A stretch of 64,000 nt of DNA from Candida dubliniensis CD36 (lineage: Eukaryota > Ascomycota > Pichiomycetes > Serinales > Debaryomycetaceae). Shown here in pieces: positions 35,610 through 49,266 of the stretch (the stretch's first letter is position 1; the number at the start of each line of letters is the position of its first letter). The position numbers and the translations under genes are program-made. The notes beneath the pieces were generated by a model. It ran no database searches and was not told where the DNA came from. It worked only from the letters and a program-made list of their open reading frames with translations. The stretch spans positions 1,302,001 to 1,366,000 of the forward strand of contig NC_012867.1 of the NCBI RefSeq assembly GCF_000026945.1, given 5' to 3'.

Positions 35610-37055
35610 ATGGGTTCTAATTCATCTAAATCGGCTCCAACATTACAAAGATCAGATACTAATACTTCAACGAGATCTACAAGGTCAAATAGGTCAATAA
35701 GACTGAGAAAGTCAATTAGTTCTATCAAGGACTCGCAGCAGCAACAACAACAAGTAGACTCACAGCAACAACAAGAACAACCACAAGCATCAGAGCAACC
35801 ACATCCACATCCACAACCAATATTATCACGAAATAATTCTGCATCTTCAGAAAATCCTATATTAATTAGACGCAACACCAATGAGACATTACAAACTGCC
35901 AATTTTTCCGATTCACTATCGCCACACCAACAACAACAACAACAGCCAGGTTCACCATTGTCGACTTCGATGAATGGCAATACTATTTCTCGTACATCAA
36001 CTAATCATTCAATCATTTCAACAACATCCCATAAATCTGCACTGCAACAACCCAACTTGTCTCTTAAAAAGCAAACGACAACGTCATCACTAAGTACAAA
36101 TTCTAATACTATAGATATAGATTCATTAATTGATAAATTATTGAATGCTGGATTTAGTGGTAAACGAACAAAAAATGTTTGTTTGAAGAATTCTGAAATT
36201 GAATTGATATGTGCTTCAGCCAGAGAAATATTTTTATCCCAACCATCATTATTAGAACTTGCGCCACCAGTGAAAGTTGTTGGTGATGTCCATGGTCAAT
36301 ATCATGATTTAATTCGAATTTTTTCTAAATGTGGATTCCCACCAAAGACAAATTATTTATTTCTTGGTGATTATGTTGATAGAGGTAAACAATCTTTAGA
36401 AACAATATTATTATTATTATGTTATAAAATCAAATATCCAGAAAATTTTTTCTTATTACGAGGGAACCATGAATGTGCCAATGTTACTAGAGTATATGGG
36501 TTTTATGATGAATGTAAAAGAAGATGTAATATAAAAACATGGAAATTATTTATAGATACGTTTAATACTTTACCAATTGCAGCAATAGTTGCTGGGAAAA
36601 TATTTTGTGTCCATGGAGGGTTATCACCAGTATTAAATTCTATGGATGAAATAAGAAATATTGCTCGTCCTACTGATGTACCTGATTTTGGATTATTGAA
36701 TGATTTATTATGGTCTGATCCTGCTGATACTATAAATGAATGGGAAGATAATGAACGAGGAGTATCATATGTTTTTTCTAAAGTGGCGATAAATAAATTT
36801 TTAAGTAAATTTAATTTTGATCTTGTATGTCGAGCTCATATGGTTGTTGAAGATGGATATGAATTTTTCAATGATAGAACATTGGTGACAGTATTTTCTG
36901 CCCCTAATTATTGTGGAGAATTTGATAATTGGGGGGCGGTTATGGGAGTACTGGAAGATTTATTATGTTCATTTGAATTATTGGATCCTTTGGATAGTAC
37001 AGCTTTAAAACAAGTTATGAAGAAAGAAAAGCAAGAAAGGAAAAAATCAAGCTAA
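35610..37055 (+). CDS. PPZ1: Serine/threonine phosphatase Ppz1-type
   Basis: A 481-residue PP1-like phosphatase with the extended N-terminus that defines the fungal PPZ class. In yeasts these regulate K+/Na+ homeostasis and cell-wall integrity and are inhibited by Hal3-type subunits. I choose ATG 35610 because it gives MGSNSSKS, an N-myristoylation signal as in other Ppz proteins; the frame is open upstream but starts with no ATG. Residues 1-165 are Ser/Gln/Thr-rich and disordered, with several poly-Gln runs. The catalytic domain carries all PP1 metal and catalytic motifs: GDVHGQ (about 225), [30 protein letters not shown] and [12 protein letters not shown]. The tail after residue 465 is Lys/Glu-rich. 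Confidence 0.92.
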   Translation: MGSNSSKSAPTLQRSDTNTSTRSTRSNRSIRLRKSISSIKDSQQQQQQVDSQQQQEQPQASEQPHPHPQPILSRNNSASSENPILIRRNTNETLQTANFSDSLSPHQQQQQQPGSPLSTSMNGNTISRTSTNHSIISTTSHKSALQQPNLSLKKQTTTSSLSTNSNTIDIDSLIDKLLNAGFSGKRTKNVCLKNSEIELICASAREIFLSQPSLLELAPPVKVVGDVHGQYHDLIRIFSKCGFPPKTNYLFLGDYVDRGKQSLETILLLLCYKIKYPENFFLLRGNHECANVTRVYGFYDECKRRCNIKTWKLFIDTFNTLPIAAIVAGKIFCVHGGLSPVLNSMDEIRNIARPTDVPDFGLLNDLLWSDPADTINEWEDNERGVSYVFSKVAINKFLSKFNFDLVCRAHMVVEDGYEFFNDRTLVTVFSAPNYCGEFDNWGAVMGVLEDLLCSFELLDPLDSTALKQVMKKEKQERKKSS

Positions 37056-37550
37056 AGTGAAATAGATGAAAATGAATTCAACGTAAAAAATTATGAATCT
37101 TGTCCCTCCCTTCCATTAATTAATTTATTAAATAACTTATTATTATCATAGGTCATAATAGTAGAACTAGAGCTAGAACTAGAACTAGTACTAGAACTAG
37201 TTGTATAATATATATATCATCTATATATGGATCTTACAAAAGAACTAAACAACGAATACAACGGCTTTGAATGAGTTATGTTTATTTCCTCTTTGTATAG
37301 AAACTGCGGGACGAAAAGTAAGCAAGGGGCGAAGTTTATTTACAAATACGGCCAACTCACACGAACAACAACAAAAAAAAAAAAAAAACCCCGAATTTGT
37401 ACTCACCAGAAGTAACTTGCAAGGAAGCTCTGATTCTCTTATCTGACCACGACAGCAACACATCCTTTCTAACATAGAGGAGGGTGATATTTTATAACTA
37501 ACCAAGTGTATCCGTGTTAATCGTTATTGATTTCCAGACACATTCCAAGA
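37056..37550. other. Intergenic region downstream of PPZ1
   Basis: A 495-base gap containing a tandem AGAACT/ACTAG array (see separate entry) and a poly-A tract near 37371-37388. A leftward frame at 37245-37505 is low-complexity and I do not accept it. Confidence 0.45.
37151..37203. repeat. Short tandem array of AGAACT-type hexamers
   Basis: About eight units close to AGAACT/AGTACT/AGAGCT are arranged head to tail. Because ACTAGT and related words are palindromic, the transcript can fold on itself; lying just downstream of PPZ1 it may take part in 3'-end formation. Function is inferred. Confidence 0.6.
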
Positions 37551-38426
37551 ATGCCAGATTCATCACAGAATTTACCACCTTCATCAACAACATCATCAAC
37601 AACAACAACAACAACAACAACTCCAGCAGCAACGACAATACCATTAACAAATTATAATTATTATTTTTTACTTAAAACTGAGAATATTGAACCATTAATA
37701 GACATAGTTAATCGAATTAATCAAGAAATCAATGATAATCAAAAATTAATCCATTCATTATGTTTACAAATTGATAATCATGGCAAATTCCCTAAAACTA
37801 TATCAAATTTAAACACCAACACCAAAACCAACACCAATCCATCTTTAGTACTGTCAATTGATGATCCATTACGTTATTTACTTGAATATAAATATAACAT
37901 CACTTCTAATCCAACACCTAATAATAATAATAATGGTGGTGGTGGTGCTGAAGATGATTATAAACAATCATTAATTAATGATATTAATCAATTACGCCAA
38001 TTACAACAAAATAAACATTTAAAAAATCAACAATTATTATCAATAATTGATGATTATGAACAAGAAATCATTATTGAAATTTTACCAGGATTAAGAAAAT
38101 TAATTAAACATGATTATTATAATGATAATGATGATAATAACATTCAAGGTCGTCAAGGTTGTCAAAAAGATATTTTATTGGTTAAAAAACAATTTTTTTT
38201 AATTAATAAATTAATTTATGAAAAATATCAATTATATATTAAAAGAATTTATAAATTAATTAAATTTATTAAAATTATGATTAATTATATAATTAAAATG
38301 AAAAAACAAATTTTAAAATTGAAAAAATTGGAAATTATAAATGAGATCAAAACTATGAAACAACAACAACAACAACAACAACAAAAGAAAGAAATGAACG
38401 AAATTTCACAGAATAACAAAGGATAA
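37551..38426 (+). CDS. Unrecognised 291-aa low-complexity protein
   Basis: From ATG 37551 (MPDSSQNLPPSS) the frame gives 291 residues; the open frame extends 8 codons upstream without an ATG. The N-terminus is Ser/Thr-rich with a poly-Thr run. A more ordered part begins near residue 32 (YYFLLKTENIEPLIDIVNRI), with helical stretches of coiled-coil character around residues 40-65 and 140-185. Asn- and Gly-rich loops interrupt it. The C-terminal third is dominated by Lys, Ile, Tyr and Gln, ending in a poly-Gln run. Codon use is very AT-rich. No domain is recognised. Its length and repeated helix-forming segments suggest a real gene, possibly a fast-evolving structural or complex subunit, but I do not assign a role. 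Confidence 0.65.
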   Translation: MPDSSQNLPPSSTTSSTTTTTTTTPAATTIPLTNYNYYFLLKTENIEPLIDIVNRINQEINDNQKLIHSLCLQIDNHGKFPKTISNLNTNTKTNTNPSLVLSIDDPLRYLLEYKYNITSNPTPNNNNNGGGGAEDDYKQSLINDINQLRQLQQNKHLKNQQLLSIIDDYEQEIIIEILPGLRKLIKHDYYNDNDDNNIQGRQGCQKDILLVKKQFFLINKLIYEKYQLYIKRIYKLIKFIKIMINYIIKMKKQILKLKKLEIINEIKTMKQQQQQQQQKKEMNEISQNNKG

Positions 38427-39419
38427 TGAGTTACTTTTTTTTTACATTACTAATTTTTATTGGAATAACAAATTGAAGGAGAAGATCAAAGATCAAGGGC
38501 TAGATCAAGGATCAAGGGTTAAGATCATTATTGTGGAATCGGTGGGGAAAAAAAATATGAATTTCCATCAAGAACAATAACAATAACAATAACAACAACA
38601 ACAACAACTATAATGACAACTTTGGATTATATTCAAGTTATGTGAGTTTGCAATTTGGTTTATAAAGACAAGTTCAATATGGAGGAAGATAGGGAAATGT
38701 ACATGAGTGAGATGATAAACTTCCAAAATAAAAAGATATCCTAATGATATAAATCAATAAACAATAGAATACTTTAGTCTTTCTATAATTTTACTACTTA
38801 CCTTTATTTGTTTTTTTTTTGGGTTATAATGCTTGGAAGAGGCAATAGGAGTGTATTAAACAGAATCATATATGGATGAAAAAGAACCCCCCACCTCCTA
38901 TTGCTATCTACAATTACTCATATAGGCTATATGACTTAGAGTCAAATACAACCCATTAAGGATTGTCGTAGAATCACAGAGACGTTATTTTGAAAATAGG
39001 GTCTATTTCCCAATCATCACATCTCTCTTTATCTGATGCTTTTTGGGATTACTTTGATGTAAAAGTAGTTAGTTGTCGCCTATAAAAAAAAATCAAATAA
39101 ACAAACAGACTACATAGTAATGATGAACTAAACAAAAAAAAAAAAACTTATATTAAATTAAACCCAAAACCAAAAACCTAAAACCTAAAACCTAAAACCA
39201 AAAACCAAAAACCTAAATCAACAACATTCAGAAATAATTATATATGTAAAAATTTTTAGCTAAACTATATAAGGGCCCAGACTAAATAAAATTAGATTAT
39301 ATACTCAGTTATATAAATTAACGAGTAATATAACCAAAAAAAAAAAAAAACATCACATCGCACATCGAACATATCACGCACACACATATTATTTAATTCT
39401 TCCTTTCAAAATATTATTG
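38427..39419. other. Convergent 3' region (unknown gene / BCR1)
   Basis: A 993-base region between two converging stops. It contains CAA-type triplet repeats near 38575-38610, a poly-T/poly-A background and an AAACCTA-type repeat (39160-39217). No gene is seen; it probably holds the BCR1 3' untranslated region. Confidence 0.45.
39160..39217. repeat. Tandem AAACC(T/A)A repeats
   Basis: About eight imperfect 7-base units (AAACCTA, AAACCAA) run in tandem in the 3' flank of BCR1. The unit resembles plant-type telomere repeats by composition but not the known long 23-base Candida telomere repeat, so I read it as a simple interstitial microsatellite. Confidence 0.6.
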
Positions 39420-41582
<2,163 letters not shown>

Positions 41583-41982
41583 TTAAATTGTTGTTGGTTA
41601 GTTAATTATATAATATTAATAGATTATTATAATGGACTTGATAAGATTAAAAAAAAAAAATATTCAAGACAATTAGGAATAGAATGAAATGGGAATAATT
41701 GAAAATAATAAAGCAAGAAAACTTCCAAACAAATGTAGAAGTAGAAACAAAAAAAAAATTTCAGGGGGAAATGGATTATTAAATTTGAAAGTTTGAAAGT
41801 GAGCGTGTCGTGTGTAAGGGGTGAAAGGTTGATTGTATGTTAGTATTAGTAAGTAAGTAAGGAGGGGAGGGTAGTGTAAATTGAGTAAATTCTGCTACTT
41901 TATTTATTTTTTTTTTTCTTCCTTTCGTTCCTTATTTGTTTTTTTGGCTGTTGATTGATTATTGACCTGACAAATAATTTAA

Positions 41983-41995
41983 GGGGGGGGGGGGG
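41983..41995. repeat. Uninterrupted run of 13 G
   Basis: A homopolymer of 13 G about 420 bases upstream of BCR1, rare in such AT-rich DNA, and likely length-variable. Confidence 0.8.
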
Positions 41996-44900
41996 ACAGA
42001 AGTAGGCCAAAGGTATATATGAATGACACAACAATCTAGAAAAAAAGGGGGAAAAATAAATAAACACACACACACACACAAAGGAGGGGAGGAGGAAGGG
42101 AGGAAGAAAGTGAAAAGTTGTGACTGGAAATTTAATTAGTGTTGTGATTCTTGTATAATAGAAGTATGATACTTCTTTGTCTCTTTTCTTTTCAATAATT
42201 TAAATCTTTGTCAAAATTAAAACCAAGAAAAGAAAAGAAAAGAAAACCAAGGAAAAACAAACGAATGAATAGTAATAGTAATAGGAATAGACTGAATTAT
42301 TGAATGTCTATATTATATAATAATTCTGTTAATTGAACAAAAAAGAAAGAAATTATTATTATTAAAAAGGGGGAACGTGTGGTTATTCTTCTAAACAATA
42401 TTAATATCCCTTGTAGTTGTATATAATATATATATGTTTGAATTGAAATGGAAGGGGGGGATACTAAATCTTTCCAATGAAATGTTAGTTGTAGTGGTAG
42501 TTATAGTTTGGGGAAGTAAGAAAAAAAAAATTAGTGGAGTGGGTCAGTGAAAAAAAAAATGGAATGTTGATTGGATTATATATACAAAGTAAATTTTTTT
42601 TTCTTTCTTTTTTCTCTGTCGCCTTTTTTTCTTTGTTTGGGGCCTTAATTCTGGTGAGCCTAATTCTTTTTTTTTTCTTTCTTTCTTTCTCAAGTAACTG
42701 ACGTGTAGAAGGCGGAGGTTGATGAAAGAGGGGGGGGAAGAGACCAAGGGTGACCAAGGGAAAAGTTTTATAAATAGACAAATATAAAAATACTTGTATC
42801 AGACAATAAATAAAACAATAAAGGCACCACCACACCAAAAACAGTATGATTCTATTCCTTTTTAAGTAGGTGAAAAAAAAACAACTAAAAACTAAATGGA
42901 GTTTCAAGAAAAAATATAAACAACAACACCCAAAGTGAAATAATAATATTATTCAAAAAAAAAGCGATGCAAACGAAATAGAAATAGAAATAGAAAACTT
43001 GAGAACCTTAATGCTATATATATATATATAGAAACAGAGAGAGAGTATTATATGACCATGCATATTATGCATACATATATACGTGTATAATAGTCTGTTT
43101 GTTGCGACACAAAAAAAAAATAAACCAGAAATAAATACAGAAAAAGGAGTGATTCAAAATGTCCTGTATTAGACAAACTAATTAACCATTCGTCACTAAT
43201 AATACATTTAAAGCAATGTATAGTTGATTAAAATATTGTTTTTATTTTTGAGTTATTGTCTGTATATATCCTTTTTTCTCTCCTGAATGGATTTTTGTCG
43301 TTTGTAAGTTTTGTGTGTGTGCCTTGAAAAAATTTTCTCTTCTTTTTTTAACACTCCTAATTACACAAAAAGAAATTGTTTGATTTCTTTTTTTTTTTTT
43401 TTTTTTTTCTTGCGTCATTGTTTTTGGTACCTCTTTTTCTCTCTTTTTTTATATAGTCGTGTATATATCAAATTATCCTTGTTGTTGATTTTAGATTGTT
43501 TAAACACGACTTTTTTTTTTTTTGTTCAATAATTGTCCTCCCTCCTTCGCTCCCTCCCGCCCAAACCAATTCCTTATAATATATACATTTTCTACATTCT
43601 CTTTCTTTTCAAATCAGTTACTATTATTGATTGATTCGATTGATTGATTGATTGTTGGCTGGTTTTTTTTGTTTTGCTTTGTTTCAAATTGAATGAGGGT
43701 AAGTACTACAATAATTGTATCTACTACTTACTCATCGCATTTAATCTCACCACTATAAACTTATTCATGTGAAATGAGTTAAATAAAAAAGGGAAAATCA
43801 AAATTAAGGTAGTTACGAACACTGTCGAAAATTTCATTCATTCTTTCTCTCTCTCTCCCATTAGCTTTACTTAGTAAACAATAGGAAATTTATTATTATT
43901 ATTATTATTATTGAACAGAATGTAAAATTTTTGTTGATTTTTGAGAAAGGTTTTTGTGTTTATTAAACGTTAAATTAAGACTCAGAAGTGGAGGTTTCCG
44001 TCAGTCAGTCAATCAGTTTTCAATTCAAGTTGATATTTAACTATAAATATAAGAAATAATTGTTATTAATTGATTGATTGATTTATTCCTAAATTAGAAT
44101 AATTGTATGAGAAAAAGAAAAAAAAAGAAATTTTCAAATTTTTTTAAAAAATAATATTTTTCAGGAGAGAAAGAAAAAACGACATAGGTACAGTACAAGC
44201 AGACAGACGACAACTTCAACAACGAACAAAACAGAACGAACGAACGAACGATATCTCCATTTAAATCTATTATTCCCTAATTTTCTGAATTGTTAATTGT
44301 TAATTTTTGGCAAAAAAAATTGAAATTCCCAAAACACAAGAAGCATTTAATACAGTTTGCGATCTTGATCTTAATCTCCGTTTATTTAAATAACTAAGAT
44401 TACAAATCTACATACATACAACATTCCCTTTCTGTTTTTTTTTTTTTTTTTTTGATCTTATGTAGTGTTGTACAGTGTGTTGTTGTTGTCACTTTTTATT
44501 TGAGCCTCCCTTCTGCCTTCAGCCCTCACCCCCCTTTTTTTTTTCCTGTTCCTTGAAAAAAAAAAAATGAAGATGACGACATTTTTAAACGGGTATGCGA
44601 AGTATCTCTGTTGTTGTCTATACCACAATCGTTCTTCTTCTTCTTCTCCTCTTATTAGATGATGATCAATGGCTTTTGTTTTGTTTTGATTACCTATTTA
44701 AGTATCAAATGAGTAACTTCTTTTGATGTTGTTATTGTTGCTGGAAATGGAATATTCTCTAGATAATAATAATAATAGTAGTAATGCATATTCCAGGAAT
44801 TTTATCTAACAACTTCTTCCTCCATCGCGTTGTTGGGATATAAATAGTAACATACCATTACCCAACTAATTGAAATATTTTTTATTTTTGCATAAAGCAT

Positions 44901-46151
44901 TGGCATGGCATGACATTAATACGTAGATATTTAATGTTGTTATTTTGTGGTCATCTTGTTAGTATAAAAAAAAAAAGAGAGATTGAATTATTTGTGTATA
45001 TCTCGGGTATAGACGGGGGTATACCCAGGGAGCTGCAAAAAACCGTGTCCAAAATTTGACGATTTGGTGATGGTTGTGGTTATCACACAATAAATAAGTT
45101 TTTTTTTTTTCGCTTAAGATTTCAAATATTAATAGTTTTCTTAGAATAACAGAAACCATTTTCTTTAGAAATATTCAATAACAGACATTAAGCAGATTGA
45201 ATCTTACACATGTAATTGGTTAGTTCGGTGTTAGAATTCATCTTTTTTTTTCTTGCTTCGGTGCCGTTCTCGAATTAAAAATATACGCGTGTTGCATTTG
45301 CAATGTCGTGAGATTGAACGTCGTATCCATATCTCGATCTAGTTCCGTTCTATTCGTCCACCCACCCCTTCCCCCCCCTGTTGCTGCTGTTCCTAGGTGC
45401 AACTATATCGGTTTATTTCTTTCTTTCAAGCTATCTTGGTCTTTATTTTACCCCTTGCCCCCTTGTCCCCCCTGTCTTTTTCTCTCAACAACAACTTATT
45501 TTTCTTGGTGTGAACGTTGTTATGTGAAGTTTCTATCATTATGTCATTTCTTTTACTTAGTAATTGAAGAATCTGTTAGGGATCGAGAATGTGTGTCATT
45601 TCTCTTTACTTTTTTCACATACCAGAAAGAACTTTAAAAAAAAACACGCCAAGTCTAAAAATCAATACTGGAGAACGTAAATTTAGACAAGTGAGACCAG
45701 ACTAACTAACTAACTAACTAAAAACACAAAATAGTAACATTCAACATTCAAAATCCACAAAAAGGCAAGCACTTAGAGATGAATAAAATGCATGACCGAT
45801 ATATATATTTTTTTACTAAACTCATCATCAAATCCAGACTCTCAAAAAGAAACCCAAATTACTAATAAAACCAAGACAAAGAACTACTTGATGTATTTGG
45901 TTATATAACTTATATAGAGATATAGAACTGGCACTAATTCTTCAGAAAATGTCTAAATTGGCAATCACATTAAAATGAGCTTATTCTTTTGGTGCCATTT
46001 CATCAGAGGGTACCAAAAAAAAAAAAATTAAGGTGGTGGGTGGGTTATGTAACACAACACAACATGAACTTCCAATAAATTGTACATCAATTCTAGGTAT
46101 GACATGCTTGGGTAATCACGGGCTAATAACCTTATTTCATTGTATTTAAAA

Positions 46152-46170
46152 GGGGGGAGGGAGGGGGGGG
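46152..46170. other. G-rich cluster, possible G-quadruplex
   Basis: Three G-tracts (six, three and eight G, separated by single A) could form four stacked runs of three on the plus strand. It lies in the middle of the BCR1-GRC3 intergenic region. Confidence 0.4.
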
Positions 46171-49055
46171 AGATGCCAAAGGTCTAGACCTTTTTCTCTG
46201 TTCTATTGGGTCCATGGTTTTTCTTGTGTAGGTCGTCCTTAACAGTCATCCCTTCTCTCTCTGTTAGCTGTATGTATGTATATGCTGATTAAATGATATA
46301 AAATTAATTGCATATTTCTATAATCACAATTTCAGTAGGAGGAAGAAGAAGGAGATGTCAAAGAGAAAATGAGTGACCTAGACCAAATGACAAGAAATTA
46401 AATCTTGTTGTGCCTTTTTCTCCAGCTTTTCCTTAATCAATTCTTTTTTTTTTTTTTGTCTCAAATAAATTAAATTTCAAAGACCCCGGAACCTGAAATT
46501 ATTAATGTGGTCTATATTGTAAAAACATCACCAGAGACGATATCACTTTGGTGAGTGGACTTAGTTTCTTCACCCGCCTTGATTTAAAATTCAAAATTAA
46601 ATATTTAGTAATAGCAATAGTAATGGTGATAGTCCTGAAACGACCAAGAAGAAAAAAACTGCAGTGAAAATCCTTGGCTCATTTTTTTTTTTTTTTTTGG
46701 TTTTGATAAACTATTTAAATGAATTACCCTTGGTTACATTTATCGATTTTCAGTTAGACCATTCTTATTTCCATCCATTCATAACTCGATTGGATGCATC
46801 AACTAAAAGAATATCATTTATTCTGATAATATTGGTGTAAATTATATATTATTACGTAAAAATCAATATTTAGATGAAAACTAACAACTTAAACCAACTT
46901 GTTTTTGTTTTGTGGCCCTGACTGATTGAGTTGCGGGGCACCCAATAGGGCGGCGACAGAGGAGGAAATTTTTTTTTTACAATTTTTATTATGTCGTGTC
47001 AATACACCCCACTTGCGACATTATTGAAGAGTTTGGATGATTTTTTTTTCTTTTTTGCAACTAATGATAAACCAGCAACCAAGCAAACACTACTAACAGA
47101 GACAAAAACAATAATATGTGGGGTGTTGTATAAGATATGTTTATAAATAGAGCCTCATTATAAAGCTAGACGAATACAGGTTATTGATATATATCTAAAA
47201 TTAGTAACCATAAAACATCTTAAAACATCATCAAGAATATTGTTGCAAAGCCATTGTTCAATAGAACAAGCATAATTTTATCTAAACAATCGCTAAGTTA
47301 AACAATACTCGTAATACAAAAAGAAACTGAAATAATGTTACTGTGAATATCGTTTCATTATTTATGCATAATGTATCAAATAAATAAATAAATAAATAAA
47401 TAACTAAATAAGTCGTCTAATTGTTATTACTGAAACAATCTCGTAATGTAAAGTTTTTTAAGAGCATTATTAACAAGTAATTGTAGTATCAAGTAAATTT
47501 ATGGTGATTGTGGTGGTATTTAATTTCCACCCAGTAGTAAATGAATCAATCATTGTCAATACATTGCACTATTGTTTGTTTTACAACTAAATGCGTATCA
47601 TAATTACAATCTAATTGTAAGGGTTTGTCAATTAATAAATGAAACTGGGAAATACAAAACAAAACAAAATTTTTACGCTTACAATTTAGTTTTCTCTTCT
47701 TTGTATATCTTGGACAATTGTTCTATTTTGATATATTGAAAGATATAAATTTTAGTCAAATGAAACACCATTACTAAAGAAGAAGAAGAACAAGAACAAG
47801 AACGCCTTGACTAAAAATTATTCTTATTAGTTCTGGTGGTGGTGGTTGGTGGTGGTGTGGAATCTAAAATCCACCACACCACATGTTTCAGATAATTCTC
47901 ATTCGACTAAAAAAAAAAAACTAAACAACAATAACAATAACTATTATTGTTGTTAGATACTATTCGTAAAATTTAATTATCTAGGTAAATTAGATTCATG
48001 TTTGTACACTTTGGTTTTTTTTATTGACTAAAATTAAACAATATTTTTAGTGTAAAACATTTTCTTGCTGGTGAAAAATATGAAAAAAAAAAAAAAAATT
48101 TTGAAAATCAACTAAATAAATTTTCTTTACGTTACCGAATAAACACAATTCCGGAGGCTTCATAATCAAAAAAGAAAAAGACATTTGTATTTGCAGCTAC
48201 TTAAATCCAAAAATATAACCCTTTTATGTGCAATGAAGAAAAAGAAGAAGAAGAAGAAGGATATAAAGGAAATGAGTTTTGTGATTACTTCTTAAAATAA
48301 TTCCATCTGTATTTCCGTAAAAGCAAGACTAGTACTTTGCGATACAATTGATGTTGATTCTACAGTATCTCCAATTCCTTTGATCTATGAAATTGATGAG
48401 TCTATGTTGAACCCTTTCAATTATTTTCTATATATCTACTGTTCCATTTTGGTTCTGCAATTTATAAATTACCTTCCCCTCCCTCCCTCCATTGAATTTG
48501 TGTTTTTGTAAGTCACCCTAAGAAACGAAGTAACGACAACGAGACAATTATTATGATATAGTATTATAATTAACATGAATAATTGTAGGTTGAACTGGCA
48601 TCAAACACAATTAACGGTTATTCTTTTTTTTTTTTTTTTTTGGATCTATACTATTTTCAAACAACAATAATAAAGCTTAGTTTTAGTTAATACTCCTATT
48701 GTTATTCTGTATCTTTCTCTTACGTTTAATGTTATTGTGGTGAGTACTGTACAATATTTACCTATTATAGCATGTCTATCCGATTCAACAACAAAGAAAC
48801 ATTAATAATAGTTCTTAATAAAATGTCATGGATCTAATAGCAATGCTATTGTGTTTAGCTTTGAAGGAAGAGATGTTTCCAACGTAACCAAAGCAGCAGC
48901 TTTGAATTTATTGTTGGTAGGCAAAACCCCGAATTATGGAGGTTCAAAAAACTGGTCCAATTCTAGATGGAGAAAGCAAAAGGGTTATTTTTGAACCATC
49001 TATTGATTTTATTACCATTTCATAATACTATTACTTGCTATCGAACGTAATATTT

Positions 49056-49072
49056 GGGGGAGGGGGGTGGGG
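49056..49072. other. G-rich cluster just upstream of GRC3
   Basis: Tracts of five, six and four G separated by A and T, about 195 bases before the GRC3 start. It could form a G-quadruplex on the plus strand. Confidence 0.4.
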
Positions 49073-49266
49073 AAGAAGGTCTTGTCCGTATCAATAGTCT
49101 GTATGTATTTGTTTTATATGCAGGTAGATGATAAATTATCTTTTCCGAAGAGTGAAAGAGAAAAAAATTACTTGATATTAGTCTATCAGTCCATCTATTG
49201 GAGAAACTGATCTAAGAATCAAATTTGGATATTAATTATTTATTATTTTGTTTGTTTTTCGTTAAT

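Noticed and set aside
39160..39217. Interstitial telomere array
   Set aside because: The 7-base AAACCTA-like unit does not match the 23-base telomere repeat of this lineage; simple microsatellite is the better reading.
42485..42907. Leftward 140-codon frame upstream of BCR1
   Set aside because: Composed mainly of Phe, Lys and Asn runs produced by A/T and G homopolymers; no ordered segment and no similarity recognised.
45495..45520. Telomerase RNA template
   Set aside because: TTCTTGGTGT matches ten bases of the telomere repeat but the following bases do not continue it.
45308..45637. Rightward 109-codon frame
   Set aside because: Pro, Ser, Phe and Leu-rich translation of pyrimidine-rich DNA; no gene-like features.
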